Assembly (NCBI RefSeq): GCF_016834655.1
Contig: NZ_JAENHP010000003.1
Coordinates: 620,001 to 684,000, forward strand
DNA: 64,000 nt
Direction of reading: 5' to 3'
Origin: Paractinoplanes ovalisporus
GTDB lineage: Bacteria > Actinomycetota > Actinomycetes > Mycobacteriales > Micromonosporaceae
This document shows positions 55,146 through 63,699 of the stretch, piece after piece (position 1 is the first letter of the stretch; every line of letters starts with the position of its first letter). The translations under genes were made by a program, and so were the position numbers. The notes under the pieces are model-generated. The model saw only the letters and a program-made list of their open reading frames with translations. It searched no databases and was not told the origin of the DNA.

Positions 55146-56184
55146 ACGGGCCCACGTAGTCGGCGGACGGGCGGATGATCTTGGCCAGGCGCTTCTGTTC
55201 GAGGATGTGCGCGCTCCAGCCGGCCGTCCGGGCGCAGGTGAACATGGACGCCAGCATGTCGACCGGAACCTCGGCGAAGTCGAGCACGATGGCGGCCCAG
55301 AACTCCACGTTGGTCTCGAGGACGCGGTCGGGCTTGCGTTCGCGCAGCTCGGCCAGCGCCGCCTTCTCCAGCTCGAGGGCGACCTCGTAACGCGGCGCGC
55401 CGAGTTCGCGGGCGGCCTCGCGCAGGATGCGGGCCCGCGGGTCCTCGGCGCGGTAGACGGCATGTCCGAAACCCATGAGGCGCTGGCCGCTGTCCAACAC
55501 CCTTTTTACGTACGCCCGGGCGTCTCCCCCGTCCTCCACAGCGGCGACCATGCCCAGTGCGCGTGCGGGCGCGCCGCCGTGCAGCGGGCCCGAGATGGCG
55601 GCGACGGCGGCCGACAGGCACGCGCCGACGTCCGCGCCCGTGCTGGCCACGACGCGGGCCGTGAAGGTCGACGCGTTCATGCCGTGTTCGGCCGCGCAGA
55701 CCCAGTAGCGGTCGATCGCGGCGACGTGACGCGGGTCGGGTTCGCCCCGCCAACGGATCATGAATTGCGAGGTGATGTCGTGGCCCTCGGCGATCGTCCG
55801 CTCGGGCACGGCGGGTGCCGACTCCCCGCGAGCGGAGGACGCCACCGCGGCGAGCATCGCGGCCGACGCCCGCGCTACGTCTTGACGGGCCTGGGCGTCG
55901 TCAATATCGATCAATGGCCTCAACCCGAGCGCGGCCGCCACCGCTTGCACATCGACGCGCGCATCCCCGGTCCGTACGGGGAAATCGGGCTGGGCCGCCG
56001 GGAGCAGGGGCGATGCGAACGTGCCGTCGGCGAGCAGGCCGTAGACGTCGGCGAAGGACACCTCGCCGGCGAGGGTGCGGATGTCGACACCCCGGTAACG
56101 CAGGGACCCGCCGTCGCGGTCGGGTTCGGCGATCTCGGTGTCGAACGCGACGACACCGGCCAGTCCTGGATTCACAGTCAGCAT
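55078..56184 (-). CDS. citA: Citrate synthase 2 (CitA-like)
   Basis: A 368-residue citrate synthase of the short actinobacterial type. The catalytic His residues are in SGPLHGGAPARAL and GFGHAVYRAED. The usual NVDF Asp is Glu (ETNVEFWAAIVLDFAE), as I recall for the mycobacterial CitA group. The motif TCARTAGWSAHILEQKR ends the active site. It condenses acetyl-CoA, or a longer acyl-CoA, with oxaloacetate. Start: ATG at 56182-56184 after GAGG; an earlier Met adds eight residues. It is divergent from a second citrate-synthase-like gene. Confidence 0.9.
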   Translation of the reverse strand: MLTVNPGLAGVVAFDTEIAEPDRDGGSLRYRGVDIRTLAGEVSFADVYGLLADGTFASPLLPAAQPDFPVRTGDARVDVQAVAAALGLRPLIDIDDAQARQDVARASAAMLAAVASSARGESAPAVPERTIAEGHDITSQFMIRWRGEPDPRHVAAIDRYWVCAAEHGMNASTFTARVVASTGADVGACLSAAVAAISGPLHGGAPARALGMVAAVEDGGDARAYVKRVLDSGQRLMGFGHAVYRAEDPRARILREAARELGAPRYEVALELEKAALAELRERKPDRVLETNVEFWAAIVLDFAEVPVDMLASMFTCARTAGWSAHILEQKRLAKIIRPSADYVGPSDRDAATLPGWEAAVKRHSAAH

Positions 56185-56209
56185 GCCCTCACGATGCGAC
56201 CCGTACATG

Positions 56210-56234
56210 TTGACGTCAATGTTGATCCAGTCAA
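56210..56234. promoter_or_regulatory. Paired palindromes between the two citrate synthase genes
   Basis: TTGACGTCAA is a perfect palindrome, followed by TTGA-TCCAG-TCAA at 56222-56234. Both lie in the 61-base divergent promoter and suit a dimeric regulator, for example the MerR-type domain of the right-hand gene product. Confidence 0.55.
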
Positions 56235-56245
56235 TATGAGAGCAT

Positions 56246-57691
56246 GTGCACATGCCCGCCGAACCGCCCCCGCTCAGCACCGCCGAGGTCGCCCACCTGC
56301 TCGGCGTCAAACCGGCCACGGTCTACGCCTACGTCAGCCGTGGCCTGCTCGGTCGCCGCCGCAACGCCGACGGCAAGAACAGCCTGTTCGACCGCCGGGA
56401 GGTCGACGCCTTCCTGGCCGCGCGCAAACGCCCGACCACGCCCGGCATCCAGACCGGCATCACGCTGATCCAGGACGGCTTCCTCTATTACCGAGGCGAG
56501 GATGCCGTGCAGCTCGCGAGGGTAGCGAGTTTCGAGGAGGTCGTGGCGCTGCTGTGGACAGGGGCCCGGCAGTACGCCGATCTCGCCCCCGACCCGCGGC
56601 TGCGCCGGCTGGCCGAGACCGTGATCGCCCCGCTCCCCCACACGGCCCGCCACACCGACCGCCTGCGCGTGATCGTCGCCGCGGCGGCCGCCGGCGACCC
56701 GCTCCGCTTCGACACGAGCCCGAGCGCCGTGACGGCCACCGGCCGCGCCCTGCTCGGCACCATGGTGGCCGCCCTCCCCGCCGCCGTCCACGAACCGGCA
56801 CTCGACGTGCCGACGGCAGAGGGCGCCGACCCGGACGTCGGCCGACCGGCATCAAGCGACACGCCGCGTTCCACAGCCGCGACGGCACACGGTGGCGGCT
56901 GGAGGGAACAGAACGACACGACAGCACACGATGCCGGCCGGGACGAAGGGAACGGCACGCCACGGTTCGCGGCCACGACGGCACAACACCCCGGGGCCGA
57001 GAAGAAGCGCGAGGCCGGTGCGGGCGTGGCGGAGCGGCGGGGACGTGGCAGCGGCGGCGGGCGGATCGCGGAGCTGTTGTGGGAGCGGCTGACCACGTGG
57101 GAGGCGGCGCCCCGGGAGCACAATCTGCTCGACGCGGCGCTGATTCTGCTGGCGGATCACGACATCGCCGCCTCGACGCTGGCCGCCCGGGTGGCTGCTT
57201 CGACCCGGGCCCATCCGTACGCGGTGGTCGGCGCGGGACTGGCCGCGCTGGACGGGCCGCTGCACGGGGCCGCGAGCAGTCTGGCCTGTCCGGTGCTGGC
57301 CGAGGTGATGGAGCAGCCCGATCCGGTCGGGGTGATCGCGGGGCGGCTGCGGGCCGGGGATCCGGTTCCGGGCTTCGGGCATCGGTTGTATCCGGACGGG
57401 GATCCGCGGGCGGTGGCGTTGCTCGACATGCTCGGGGACACCCGGGCCCGGGACGCCGCTGAACGGCTGGCCGAGGTGATGCGCGCCCGGTCCGGCGTAC
57501 GGCCGAATGTCGATCTGGCCCTGGCCGCGCTCACCCTCGAGTACGGCATGCCGGCGGACGCGGGTGAGACCATCTTCGCCGTGGCGCGGACCGCGGGGTG
57601 GATCGCGCACGCGCTCGAGGAGTACGCCGACCGGCCCTCACGCTTCCGGCCGTCCGGCGAATACGCGGGCCAGGTCCCGTCCCAGCCGTAG
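56246..57691 (+). CDS. Citrate synthase-like enzyme fused to a MerR-type DNA-binding domain
   Basis: A 481-residue protein. Residues 8-60 are a helix-turn-helix of the MerR/excisionase type (LSTAEVAHLLGVKPATVYAY, DRREVDAFLAARKR). The rest is citrate synthase, with GPLHGAASSL, GFGHRLYPDGD and NVDLALAALTLEYGMP, so both catalytic His and the Asp remain. Between the halves of the enzyme, about residues 185-265 form a Gly/Ala/Thr/His-rich insertion with no fold. GTG start; a Met two codons in is possible. It may sense a metabolite and control itself and citA. Confidence 0.85.
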   Translation: MHMPAEPPPLSTAEVAHLLGVKPATVYAYVSRGLLGRRRNADGKNSLFDRREVDAFLAARKRPTTPGIQTGITLIQDGFLYYRGEDAVQLARVASFEEVVALLWTGARQYADLAPDPRLRRLAETVIAPLPHTARHTDRLRVIVAAAAAGDPLRFDTSPSAVTATGRALLGTMVAALPAAVHEPALDVPTAEGADPDVGRPASSDTPRSTAATAHGGGWREQNDTTAHDAGRDEGNGTPRFAATTAQHPGAEKKREAGAGVAERRGRGSGGGRIAELLWERLTTWEAAPREHNLLDAALILLADHDIAASTLAARVAASTRAHPYAVVGAGLAALDGPLHGAASSLACPVLAEVMEQPDPVGVIAGRLRAGDPVPGFGHRLYPDGDPRAVALLDMLGDTRARDAAERLAEVMRARSGVRPNVDLALAALTLEYGMPADAGETIFAVARTAGWIAHALEEYADRPSRFRPSGEYAGQVPSQP

Positions 57692-57751
57692 TAAGCCACG
57701 ACAGCGCGCGCAGGCGGATTGCGGGACGGGCGCCAGGGGTAGGGTCCGGGA

Positions 57752-58393
57752 ATGTCGACTGAAGATCCAAACAGCCTCTCCCTGCTCGACGGGCTGCACT
57801 CCACACCCGCGCGGCGTTATCTGTCCGCGCGACCCATCGAGGACGACGTCATCACCGCGGTGCTCGATGCTGCCGTACGCGGGCCCAGCGGGGGCAACAC
57901 GCAGCGGTGGGCGTGGATCGTCGTGCGGGACGCGGAGGTGAAGCGGCGGATCGCCGAGTGGTACCGGGAAGGCTGGGAGGCCAACTACGGATCCCGGCGG
58001 GAGCAGATTCTGGGCTCGGACGACCCGCAGGGCATGAGCGCGGCGTCGTTCCGGGCCGCGGACCACCTCGCGGCGCACCTCGAAGAGGCTCCGGTGTGGA
58101 TCTTCCCCGTGCTGCTGGGCGCTAAGAAGTCCACCAATCCCCGGCTGGGCTCGTCCATCTACGGTGCCGTGCAGCAACTCATGCTGGCCGCGCGCGCCCA
58201 CGGCATCGGATCGACGTTGACGACACTCTATGCGGGGCACGAGGACGACGTACGGGAATTGCTCGGTCTGCCCGAGGACGCGCTCACCATGGCGCTGATC
58301 CCGCTGGGTTATCCGGAACGTGGGCGGTGGGCTCAGCCCAAGCGGCGGCCGCTCGACGAGGTCGTCTTCCACGAGCGGTACACGGCCTCATGA
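57752..58393 (+). CDS. Nitroreductase-family flavoprotein
   Basis: A 213-residue FMN protein: STPARRYLSARPIEDDVITAV, VRGPSGGNTQRWAWIVVRD and YGAVQQLMLAARAHGIGSTL, the normal nitroreductase pattern. It may reduce nitroaromatics, quinones or an unsaturated carbonyl. It overlaps the VOC gene by ATGA. Confidence 0.9.
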   Translation: MSTEDPNSLSLLDGLHSTPARRYLSARPIEDDVITAVLDAAVRGPSGGNTQRWAWIVVRDAEVKRRIAEWYREGWEANYGSRREQILGSDDPQGMSAASFRAADHLAAHLEEAPVWIFPVLLGAKKSTNPRLGSSIYGAVQQLMLAARAHGIGSTLTTLYAGHEDDVRELLGLPEDALTMALIPLGYPERGRWAQPKRRPLDEVVFHERYTAS

Positions 58394-58728
58394 CGTACGT
58401 CAAAAGCATCACCATCGATTGTCAGGACGCGCTCGTCGTGGCGCGGTTCTGGGCGCAGGCGCTGGGTGGCGAGCTCGACGAGGACGGCACGCCGGACAAG
58501 GCTTTCGTCGAGGCGCCGGGGTGGGGCGGGCCGAACCTGTGGTTCCAGCGCGTTCCCGAACCCAAGGTGGGCAAGCTGCGCATGCACTTCGACCTGCGCG
58601 CGCCCGGCGGTGACATTCCGGCCGAGGTGGAGCGGCTGAAGGCGCTGGGCGCGACCTTCGCCTGGGAGGCCGGCGGGATCACCGTGCTGCGCGACCCGGA
58701 GGGCAACGAGTTCTGCGTCGAGGAATGA
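58390..58728 (+). CDS. VOC-superfamily protein (glyoxalase/dioxygenase type)
   Basis: A 112-residue single-module VOC protein: VKSITIDCQDALVVARFWAQ, NLWFQRVPEPKVGKLRMHFD and ITVLRDPEGNEFCV. The order of metal-ligand His and Glu fits a dimeric enzyme or a binding protein. Coupled to the nitroreductase. Confidence 0.88.
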   Translation: MTYVKSITIDCQDALVVARFWAQALGGELDEDGTPDKAFVEAPGWGGPNLWFQRVPEPKVGKLRMHFDLRAPGGDIPAEVERLKALGATFAWEAGGITVLRDPEGNEFCVEE

Positions 58729-58871
58729 AGCCGACCAGTGAAGCCCGTCGAGTGAAGCCGATGAGTAAGGGCGAGGAGTGAACGGGTAGCAGGCGGCAGA
58801 GTCGTAAACCGGGGCCGGGTCCGACCGATAGCGGGGTAACGCCAGATCGACCCCGAGGAAGGACCCCGCCC

Positions 58872-59501
58872 ATGGCCCAACGGACACTGCCGGTCCGCGA
58901 CGACCGGTGGCAGCCGGAGGACCGGATCTACGACGGCCTGATCGCCCGCGCCGTCGACCATTCCGAGGACTCCGAGGCCCGTGACGGCACGGCCGAGATG
59001 ATGGCCGGCGCGCTCATTCTGGTCGTGCTCTTCCTCGTCATCATGAAGGGCGCCGAATCGGCCACGGCCGCGCTCGTCACGTGTGGCGTGCTCGGCGGCG
59101 CCGGCTTCCTCTGGATGGTCATGAACGCCCGACCGGCCAAGGCCGACCGCGCGCAGGCGCTCAAGGAGCTGGGCGGACCCGGTTCGCTCCCGGCCGGCTA
59201 CCTGGTGCACGCCAAGGCATGGGACGCCGGCCTGTCCGACCACGTCGCCGGTGTGCCCGAGTCGCAGCTGCTGGCCGCGGCCGAGCTGTGCAACATCTTC
59301 CCGGGTACCGTCAACGACCTGCTCCGCTTCGTCGAGAACGTGGCCGTCCACGTCCCGACCGGCCGGCACACCAGCGCCGACGACGTGCGCCGCCGGGCCC
59401 GCGAGCTCGTCCACGTGGCCAAGCCGATCGTGGTCGACTACGCGAAGAGCGCTCCGAAACTGCCGACGCCACCGCCCGAGGGCAAGAAGGGCAAGAAGTA
59501 G
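58872..59501 (+). CDS. Membrane protein with soluble C-terminal domain, function unknown
   Basis: A 209-residue protein. Residues 44-85 hold two close membrane helices (MAGALILVVLFLVIMKG and AALVTCGVLGGAGFLWMV). A soluble helical domain of 110 residues and a basic tail PPPEGKKGKK follow. GAGGAAGGA precedes the ATG. A strong terminator follows. Confidence 0.8.
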   Translation: MAQRTLPVRDDRWQPEDRIYDGLIARAVDHSEDSEARDGTAEMMAGALILVVLFLVIMKGAESATAALVTCGVLGGAGFLWMVMNARPAKADRAQALKELGGPGSLPAGYLVHAKAWDAGLSDHVAGVPESQLLAAAELCNIFPGTVNDLLRFVENVAVHVPTGRHTSADDVRRRARELVHVAKPIVVDYAKSAPKLPTPPPEGKKGKK

Positions 59502-59504
59502 CGG

Positions 59505-59536
59505 AACGCCCCGGACCAGCAGGCCCGGGGCGTTCT
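59505..59536. terminator. Bidirectional terminator
   Basis: Perfect 11-base arms GAACGCCCCGG and CCGGGGCGTTC with a 10-base loop, between two convergent genes. Followed by TGGTT; TCCG precedes it on the other strand. It should serve both directions. Confidence 0.85.
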
Positions 59537-59569
59537 GGTTGAAGCAGGCCGGACGGCACCAAAGACCCG

Positions 59570-61357
59570 TCAGGCCGCCAGCGCCGCATAACGGCCGCCC
59601 ACACCGACCAGCACGTCGTGCGTTCCGGACTCGAGGATGCGGCCGTGGTCGACGACGGCGATCTGGTCGGCGTCACGCACGGTCGACAGGCGGTGCGCGA
59701 TGGTCACCGTGGTGCGGCCGGCCGACAGCTCGTCGAACGCGCGCTGCACCGCCCGCTCGGTCTCGTTGTCGAGCGCGCTGGTCGCCTCGTCCAGCACCAG
59801 GATGCGCGGGTCGCGCAGCAGGGTGCGGGCGATGGCGATGCGCTGTTTCTCGCCGCCCGAAAACCGGTGGCCGCGGGAGCCGACCATCGTGTCGTAGCCG
59901 TCCGGCAGTCCCGCGATCAGGTCGTGGATCCGGGCCGCCCGGGCGGCGTTCTCGATCTCGTCGTCCGTGGCGTCCGGTTTCGCGTACCGCAGGTTCTCGC
60001 GCACGGTCGTGTGCAACAGGTACGTCTCCTGCGACACCACCCCGACGATCGACGACAGCGTCTCGAAGGACATGTCGCGCAGGTCGACACCGTCGATCGT
60101 GACGCGCCCGGCGGTCGGGTCGTAGAGGCGGGCGATCAGCGCGGCCAGGGTGCTCTTGCCCGAGCCGGTCTCGCCGACCAGAGCGAGCGATGTCCCGGCG
60201 GGCACGTCGAGGGTCACGCCCGCCACGGCGGCGGAGGGGCTTTCCCCGTACGAGAAAGTGACGTCCTCGAAGCGCAAGTGGCCCCGCGCCGCCGGAAGCG
60301 GCACCGGGCGCGCCGGCTCGTGGATGTCCACCGGCAGGTCGAGGTATTCGAAGATGCGCGCGAACAGGGCAAGCGAGCTGGTGACGGTGACGCCGACGTT
60401 GAGCAGCCCCATGAGCGGCCGGAACAGGTTCGTCTGCAGCGCGGTGAACGCGACCAGCGTGCCGATGCTCATCGAGCCGGAGGTGACGGGCAGGCCGGCG
60501 GCCAGATAGATGACCGCGGGGATGGCGGCGAAGACGATGCTCATCGAGGCCATCCGCCAGCGGCCGGCCAGCTCGGAGCGCAGTTCGAGGTCGATCAGGC
60601 GGCTCGACGACTCGGTGAACCGGCCGACCTGGGCCGGGCCGGTGCCCATGGTGCGGCTCAGCTGGACGCCGCCGATGGACAGGCCCTCCTCGATGATGAC
60701 GTTGAGGTCGGCCAGTTCGCGCTGGCGCTGCGCGGTGATGGCCCGGCGCATGCTCGCGACCCGGCGGGTGAGCCAGATCGACGGCGGCAGCACGAGCAGC
60801 GACACCAGGGACAGCCGCCAGGACAGGGCGGCCATGGCGACCGCGGTGGCGACGACCGTGGTGAGGTTCGAGGCGATCGAGGTGGCGGTGGAGGTGACGA
60901 CGGCTTCCATGCCACCGATGTCATTGGTGATGCGGGACTGCACTTCGCCCGTACGGGTGCGGGTGAAGAACGCGATGGACTGGCGCTGCAGGTGCCGGAA
61001 GACGTCGGTGCGCAGCCGGTGCATGACGCGCTGGCCGACGGTGGTGGAGATCCAGGTCTGCACGACGCCGAGCGCGGAGGTCACGGCGGCGACGGCGACC
61101 ATGCCGATCACGAGCCAGACGAGCAGCCGCACGTTCTGGTCGGGCAGCGCGCGGTCGATGACTTCGCGCAGCAGGAACGGGCTGGCCATGCCGACGACCG
61201 ACGAGGCCACGAGGGTGAGGACGACCACGGCGAGCGCGCCGCGGTGGTCGGTGAACAGGGCGCCGATGCGCCGCAGGGAGACGTTCTTCGCCTGCGCGAT
61301 CTCGGCGGCGGTGGGCTTCTTCTTGCCGCGGGTGCGGCCTTCGACGGGGCTTTCCAA
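59570..61357 (-). CDS. ABC exporter (membrane and ATPase domains in one chain)
   Basis: About 595 residues. Six-helix membrane domain (about 45-330) with ITNDIGGMEAVVTS, then ATPase with GETGSGKST, signature SGGEKQR, ILVLDEATSALD and the H-loop AHRLSTV. A homodimeric drug- or lipid-type exporter. The start is uncertain: a TTG at 61357 with AGG upstream is chosen, since the frame has no nearby ATG or GTG. Divergent from a MarR gene with a palindrome between them. Confidence 0.86.
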   Translation of the reverse strand: MESPVEGRTRGKKKPTAAEIAQAKNVSLRRIGALFTDHRGALAVVVLTLVASSVVGMASPFLLREVIDRALPDQNVRLLVWLVIGMVAVAAVTSALGVVQTWISTTVGQRVMHRLRTDVFRHLQRQSIAFFTRTRTGEVQSRITNDIGGMEAVVTSTATSIASNLTTVVATAVAMAALSWRLSLVSLLVLPPSIWLTRRVASMRRAITAQRQRELADLNVIIEEGLSIGGVQLSRTMGTGPAQVGRFTESSSRLIDLELRSELAGRWRMASMSIVFAAIPAVIYLAAGLPVTSGSMSIGTLVAFTALQTNLFRPLMGLLNVGVTVTSSLALFARIFEYLDLPVDIHEPARPVPLPAARGHLRFEDVTFSYGESPSAAVAGVTLDVPAGTSLALVGETGSGKSTLAALIARLYDPTAGRVTIDGVDLRDMSFETLSSIVGVVSQETYLLHTTVRENLRYAKPDATDDEIENAARAARIHDLIAGLPDGYDTMVGSRGHRFSGGEKQRIAIARTLLRDPRILVLDEATSALDNETERAVQRAFDELSAGRTTVTIAHRLSTVRDADQIAVVDHGRILESGTHDVLVGVGGRYAALAA

Positions 61358-61396
61358 GAGCAGACCTGCTTCCGTACGGGGGGACGTTGTCTTTCG

Positions 61397-61409
61397 TGAG
61401 GTTACCTCA
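61397..61409. promoter_or_regulatory. MarR-type operator
   Basis: TGAGGT-T-ACCTCA, a perfect palindrome between the ABC exporter and the MarR gene. Probable binding site of that MarR. Confidence 0.65.
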
Positions 61410-61448
61410 ACATGAGGGAACAACAGAAGTCCCTGGTACGGTATTCCC

Positions 61449-61874
61449 GTGCACGAGGTCGACGACGAGGGCCTGGCCGAGGCGTTCTTCGCGGTGTCCC
61501 GCCGGCTGCGCCACCGCACCCGCGAGGCCCTGCAACCGTGGGAGCTCTCCCCCTCGCTGGGCCGCGCGATCGGCGTGCTGTCCCACCACGGCGACATCCG
61601 GCCCGGCGCGCTCGCCGAACACCTGCGCATCGCGCCCCGCTCGGCCACCGAGGTGGTCGACGACCTGCAGAGGCTGGGCCTGGCCGAACGCGCCCCCGAC
61701 CCGGCCGACCGCCGGGCCGTGCTGGTCACCCTGACCGCGGAGGGGCGCCGGGTCAGCCGCGACATCAAGGCCGCTCGGCAGGAAGCGGGCGAGCGCTTCT
61801 TCGCGACCCTCTCCCCCGGCGACCGCGCCGAACTGACCCGCCTGCTGCGCCGCCTCCGCGACGACGCGGGCTGA
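61449..61874 (+). CDS. MarR-family regulator
   Basis: A 141-residue regulator with winged helix: LSPSLGRAIGVLSHHGDIRP, IAPRSATEVVDDLQRLGLAE and DPADRRAVLVTLTAEG. Starts at a GTG. It probably represses itself and the divergent exporter until the exporter's substrate binds. Confidence 0.9.
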   Translation: MHEVDDEGLAEAFFAVSRRLRHRTREALQPWELSPSLGRAIGVLSHHGDIRPGALAEHLRIAPRSATEVVDDLQRLGLAERAPDPADRRAVLVTLTAEGRRVSRDIKAARQEAGERFFATLSPGDRAELTRLLRRLRDDAG

Positions 61875-61970
61875 CCCCGGCGGCCGCCTGGGCAGCGGAA
61901 CCTGGCCGGCCCGGACAGCCAGCCTTTCCCCAACCCGCGCTATTTGGGGCCCGACGGGTCCAAGCCGCGC

Positions 61971-62810
61971 CTATTTGTGGGCGCGGCGGGTCCAGCCGAT
62001 CAGGCAGGCGCTCGCGGCTGCGGTGCTGAACGTCGCCACCAGCAAGGGCGTCGGGACGTCGACGCCGGCCACCCGGATCAGCACGGCCAGACCCAGCAGG
62101 GCGGCCAGGCAGACACCGAAGGCCACCGACGCGACATGACCCAGGACGGAACCGGCCGGGCGCACCGGGCGGAGGCCGCCGGCCGGAACGCGCAGGGACT
62201 CGGCGAAGTCGTCGGCCACCTGCACCAGCGAGTCGGCGTCGCGGATGTGCTGCTCGGCCGTGGTCAGGCGGCGCAGCTCGGCCAGGGCCCGCTCGTGCGT
62301 GGGATCGAGGCGCAGGGCCCGCGAGTACGCCTCCCGGGCGCTCAGCGGGCGGCCCGCGGCGAACAGGGCCATGCCGAACGCCACCTGCACGCCGGCGTCG
62401 TAGTGGGCGATCTCGGACGCGGCCTCGAGCACGAGCGCGGCCTCGGCGGTGCGGCCCGCGGCGAGCAGGGCCCGCCCGTGGCGCTCGGCCGTCCGGGGGT
62501 TGCCCGGGTCCTCCTCCGAGGCGGCCGCCGCGGCCGTGATGGCGAGGTCGTGGCGACCCAGCGCCGTGTAGGCGGCGCTGACCCAGAACAGCTCCTCGAC
62601 GCCGCGCGGGTGCAGGTTCAGGGCCGTACGGGCCGCCTCGAGCGCATCGGCGGGCGCACCCATCGCCATCCGCGCGCGGGCCAGCAGCAGCCAGGCGACG
62701 CCGTTCTCGGGCTCGGCGCCCACCACCGGCGTCAGCAGGGTCGCGGCCTGGCCGGCCCGCCCGCTGGAGAGCAGGTCGCCGGCACGGTCGAGGAGGTTAT
62801 CGGTCTGCAC
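61971..62810 (-). CDS. TPR-repeat protein with two C-terminal membrane helices
   Basis: A 279-residue protein: about five TPR units in the first 200 residues (LLSSGRAGQAATLLTPVVG, AARTALNLHPRGVEELFWVS), then helices at about 219-240 and 245-265. A scaffold held at the membrane, with the TPRs in the cytoplasm. Downstream, a diverged copy of its last 25 bases is seen (61934-61964). Confidence 0.82.
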   Translation of the reverse strand: MQTDNLLDRAGDLLSSGRAGQAATLLTPVVGAEPENGVAWLLLARARMAMGAPADALEAARTALNLHPRGVEELFWVSAAYTALGRHDLAITAAAAASEEDPGNPRTAERHGRALLAAGRTAEAALVLEAASEIAHYDAGVQVAFGMALFAAGRPLSAREAYSRALRLDPTHERALAELRRLTTAEQHIRDADSLVQVADDFAESLRVPAGGLRPVRPAGSVLGHVASVAFGVCLAALLGLAVLIRVAGVDVPTPLLVATFSTAAASACLIGWTRRAHK

Positions 62811-62962
62811 GGGGTTGTGATCGGCGGCGCCGGGCGCGGAAACCGGTTCGCGCCGGGTGCGTTCGAGTTGCCGGAAACCCTTAACCGGATCGGTGGCGAT
62901 GCCGATCGAGAGCGGTTGCCAACGAGGAGCAGACCCCCACCCCGGAAGCGGAGGACGACGCC

Positions 62963-63151
62963 ATGACCATCGGATCCCCCTGGACCTCGCACATCAGCCT
63001 GGTGCACCTGCACCTGGACGTGCAGCGCCTGCGTACCGACTTCGTGTCCGGTGCCGACAAGGAGGTCATCGCCGCCGACCGCGCGGCCGTGCAGGACAGC
63101 CGCCGGGTGCTCAACATCCACCGGGCCAACCTGCTCGACGTCACTGTCTGA
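62963..63151 (+). CDS. Small helical protein
   Basis: A 62-residue protein with GGAGG ten bases before the ATG: HLDVQRLRTDFVSGADKEVI, then AADRAAVQDSRRVLNIHRAN. Heptad-like, probably one helical hairpin. Family not recognised. It ends two bases from the convergent MarR gene. Confidence 0.65.
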   Translation: MTIGSPWTSHISLVHLHLDVQRLRTDFVSGADKEVIAADRAAVQDSRRVLNIHRANLLDVTV

Positions 63152-63152
63152 G

Positions 63153-63626
63153 CTAGGCCTGCTTCTTCAGTTCGGCGTGGTGCTCGGTGATCGCGCCGTA
63201 CATGCCGGACAGGAAACGCCGTACGGTCTCCAGCTCGGCCGGGCTGAAATCGTCCATCACCGCGTGGCTGCGCCGGCCGAGCGGGCGGAAGAAGGCCACG
63301 GCGAGTTCCATGCCGGGCTCGCCGTAGCGCAGGTGCACGACACGGCGGTCGGCACTTTCCCGCGTACGGCGTAAATGCCCGGCCCGCTCCAGGCGGTCGA
63401 TCACCGCCGTGGTCGCGCCCGATGACAGGCCCAGCGTGTCGCCGAGCCGCCCCGGGGTGAGCGGGTCGCCGCGCCGCTCGGCGTGCATCACCGCGATCAG
63501 CGCCTGCAGGTCGGTGAAGTGCAGGCCTTGCTGGTTCGCGAAGTCGTGGGCCACGTGCTGGGCCTCGATGCTGTAGAGCCGGAGCAGGTCCACCACATCG
63601 GCGCGCAGATCGTCCCGTTCGTTCAC
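63153..63626 (-). CDS. MarR-family regulator
   Basis: A 157-residue MarR protein: LHFTDLQALIAVMHAERRGD, LGLSSGATTAVIDRLERAGH and RESADRRVVHLRYGE. Divergent from the MMPL transporter with a perfect palindrome between, so it probably controls that exporter. Confidence 0.92.
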   Translation of the reverse strand: MNERDDLRADVVDLLRLYSIEAQHVAHDFANQQGLHFTDLQALIAVMHAERRGDPLTPGRLGDTLGLSSGATTAVIDRLERAGHLRRTRESADRRVVHLRYGEPGMELAVAFFRPLGRRSHAVMDDFSPAELETVRRFLSGMYGAITEHHAELKKQA

Positions 63627-63663
63627 TGCGCCAGTGTTGCAGACAACGTCCTCCTGGGTAAGA

Positions 63664-63680
63664 ATCTCGACTGTCGAGAT
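63664..63680. promoter_or_regulatory. MarR-type operator before the MMPL gene
   Basis: ATCTCGAC-T-GTCGAGAT: a perfect 17-base palindrome with 8-base arms, 19 bases before the transporter ATG and 37 before the MarR start. Confidence 0.75.
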
Positions 63681-63699
63681 ACTTCACCGTGGAGGCTTC

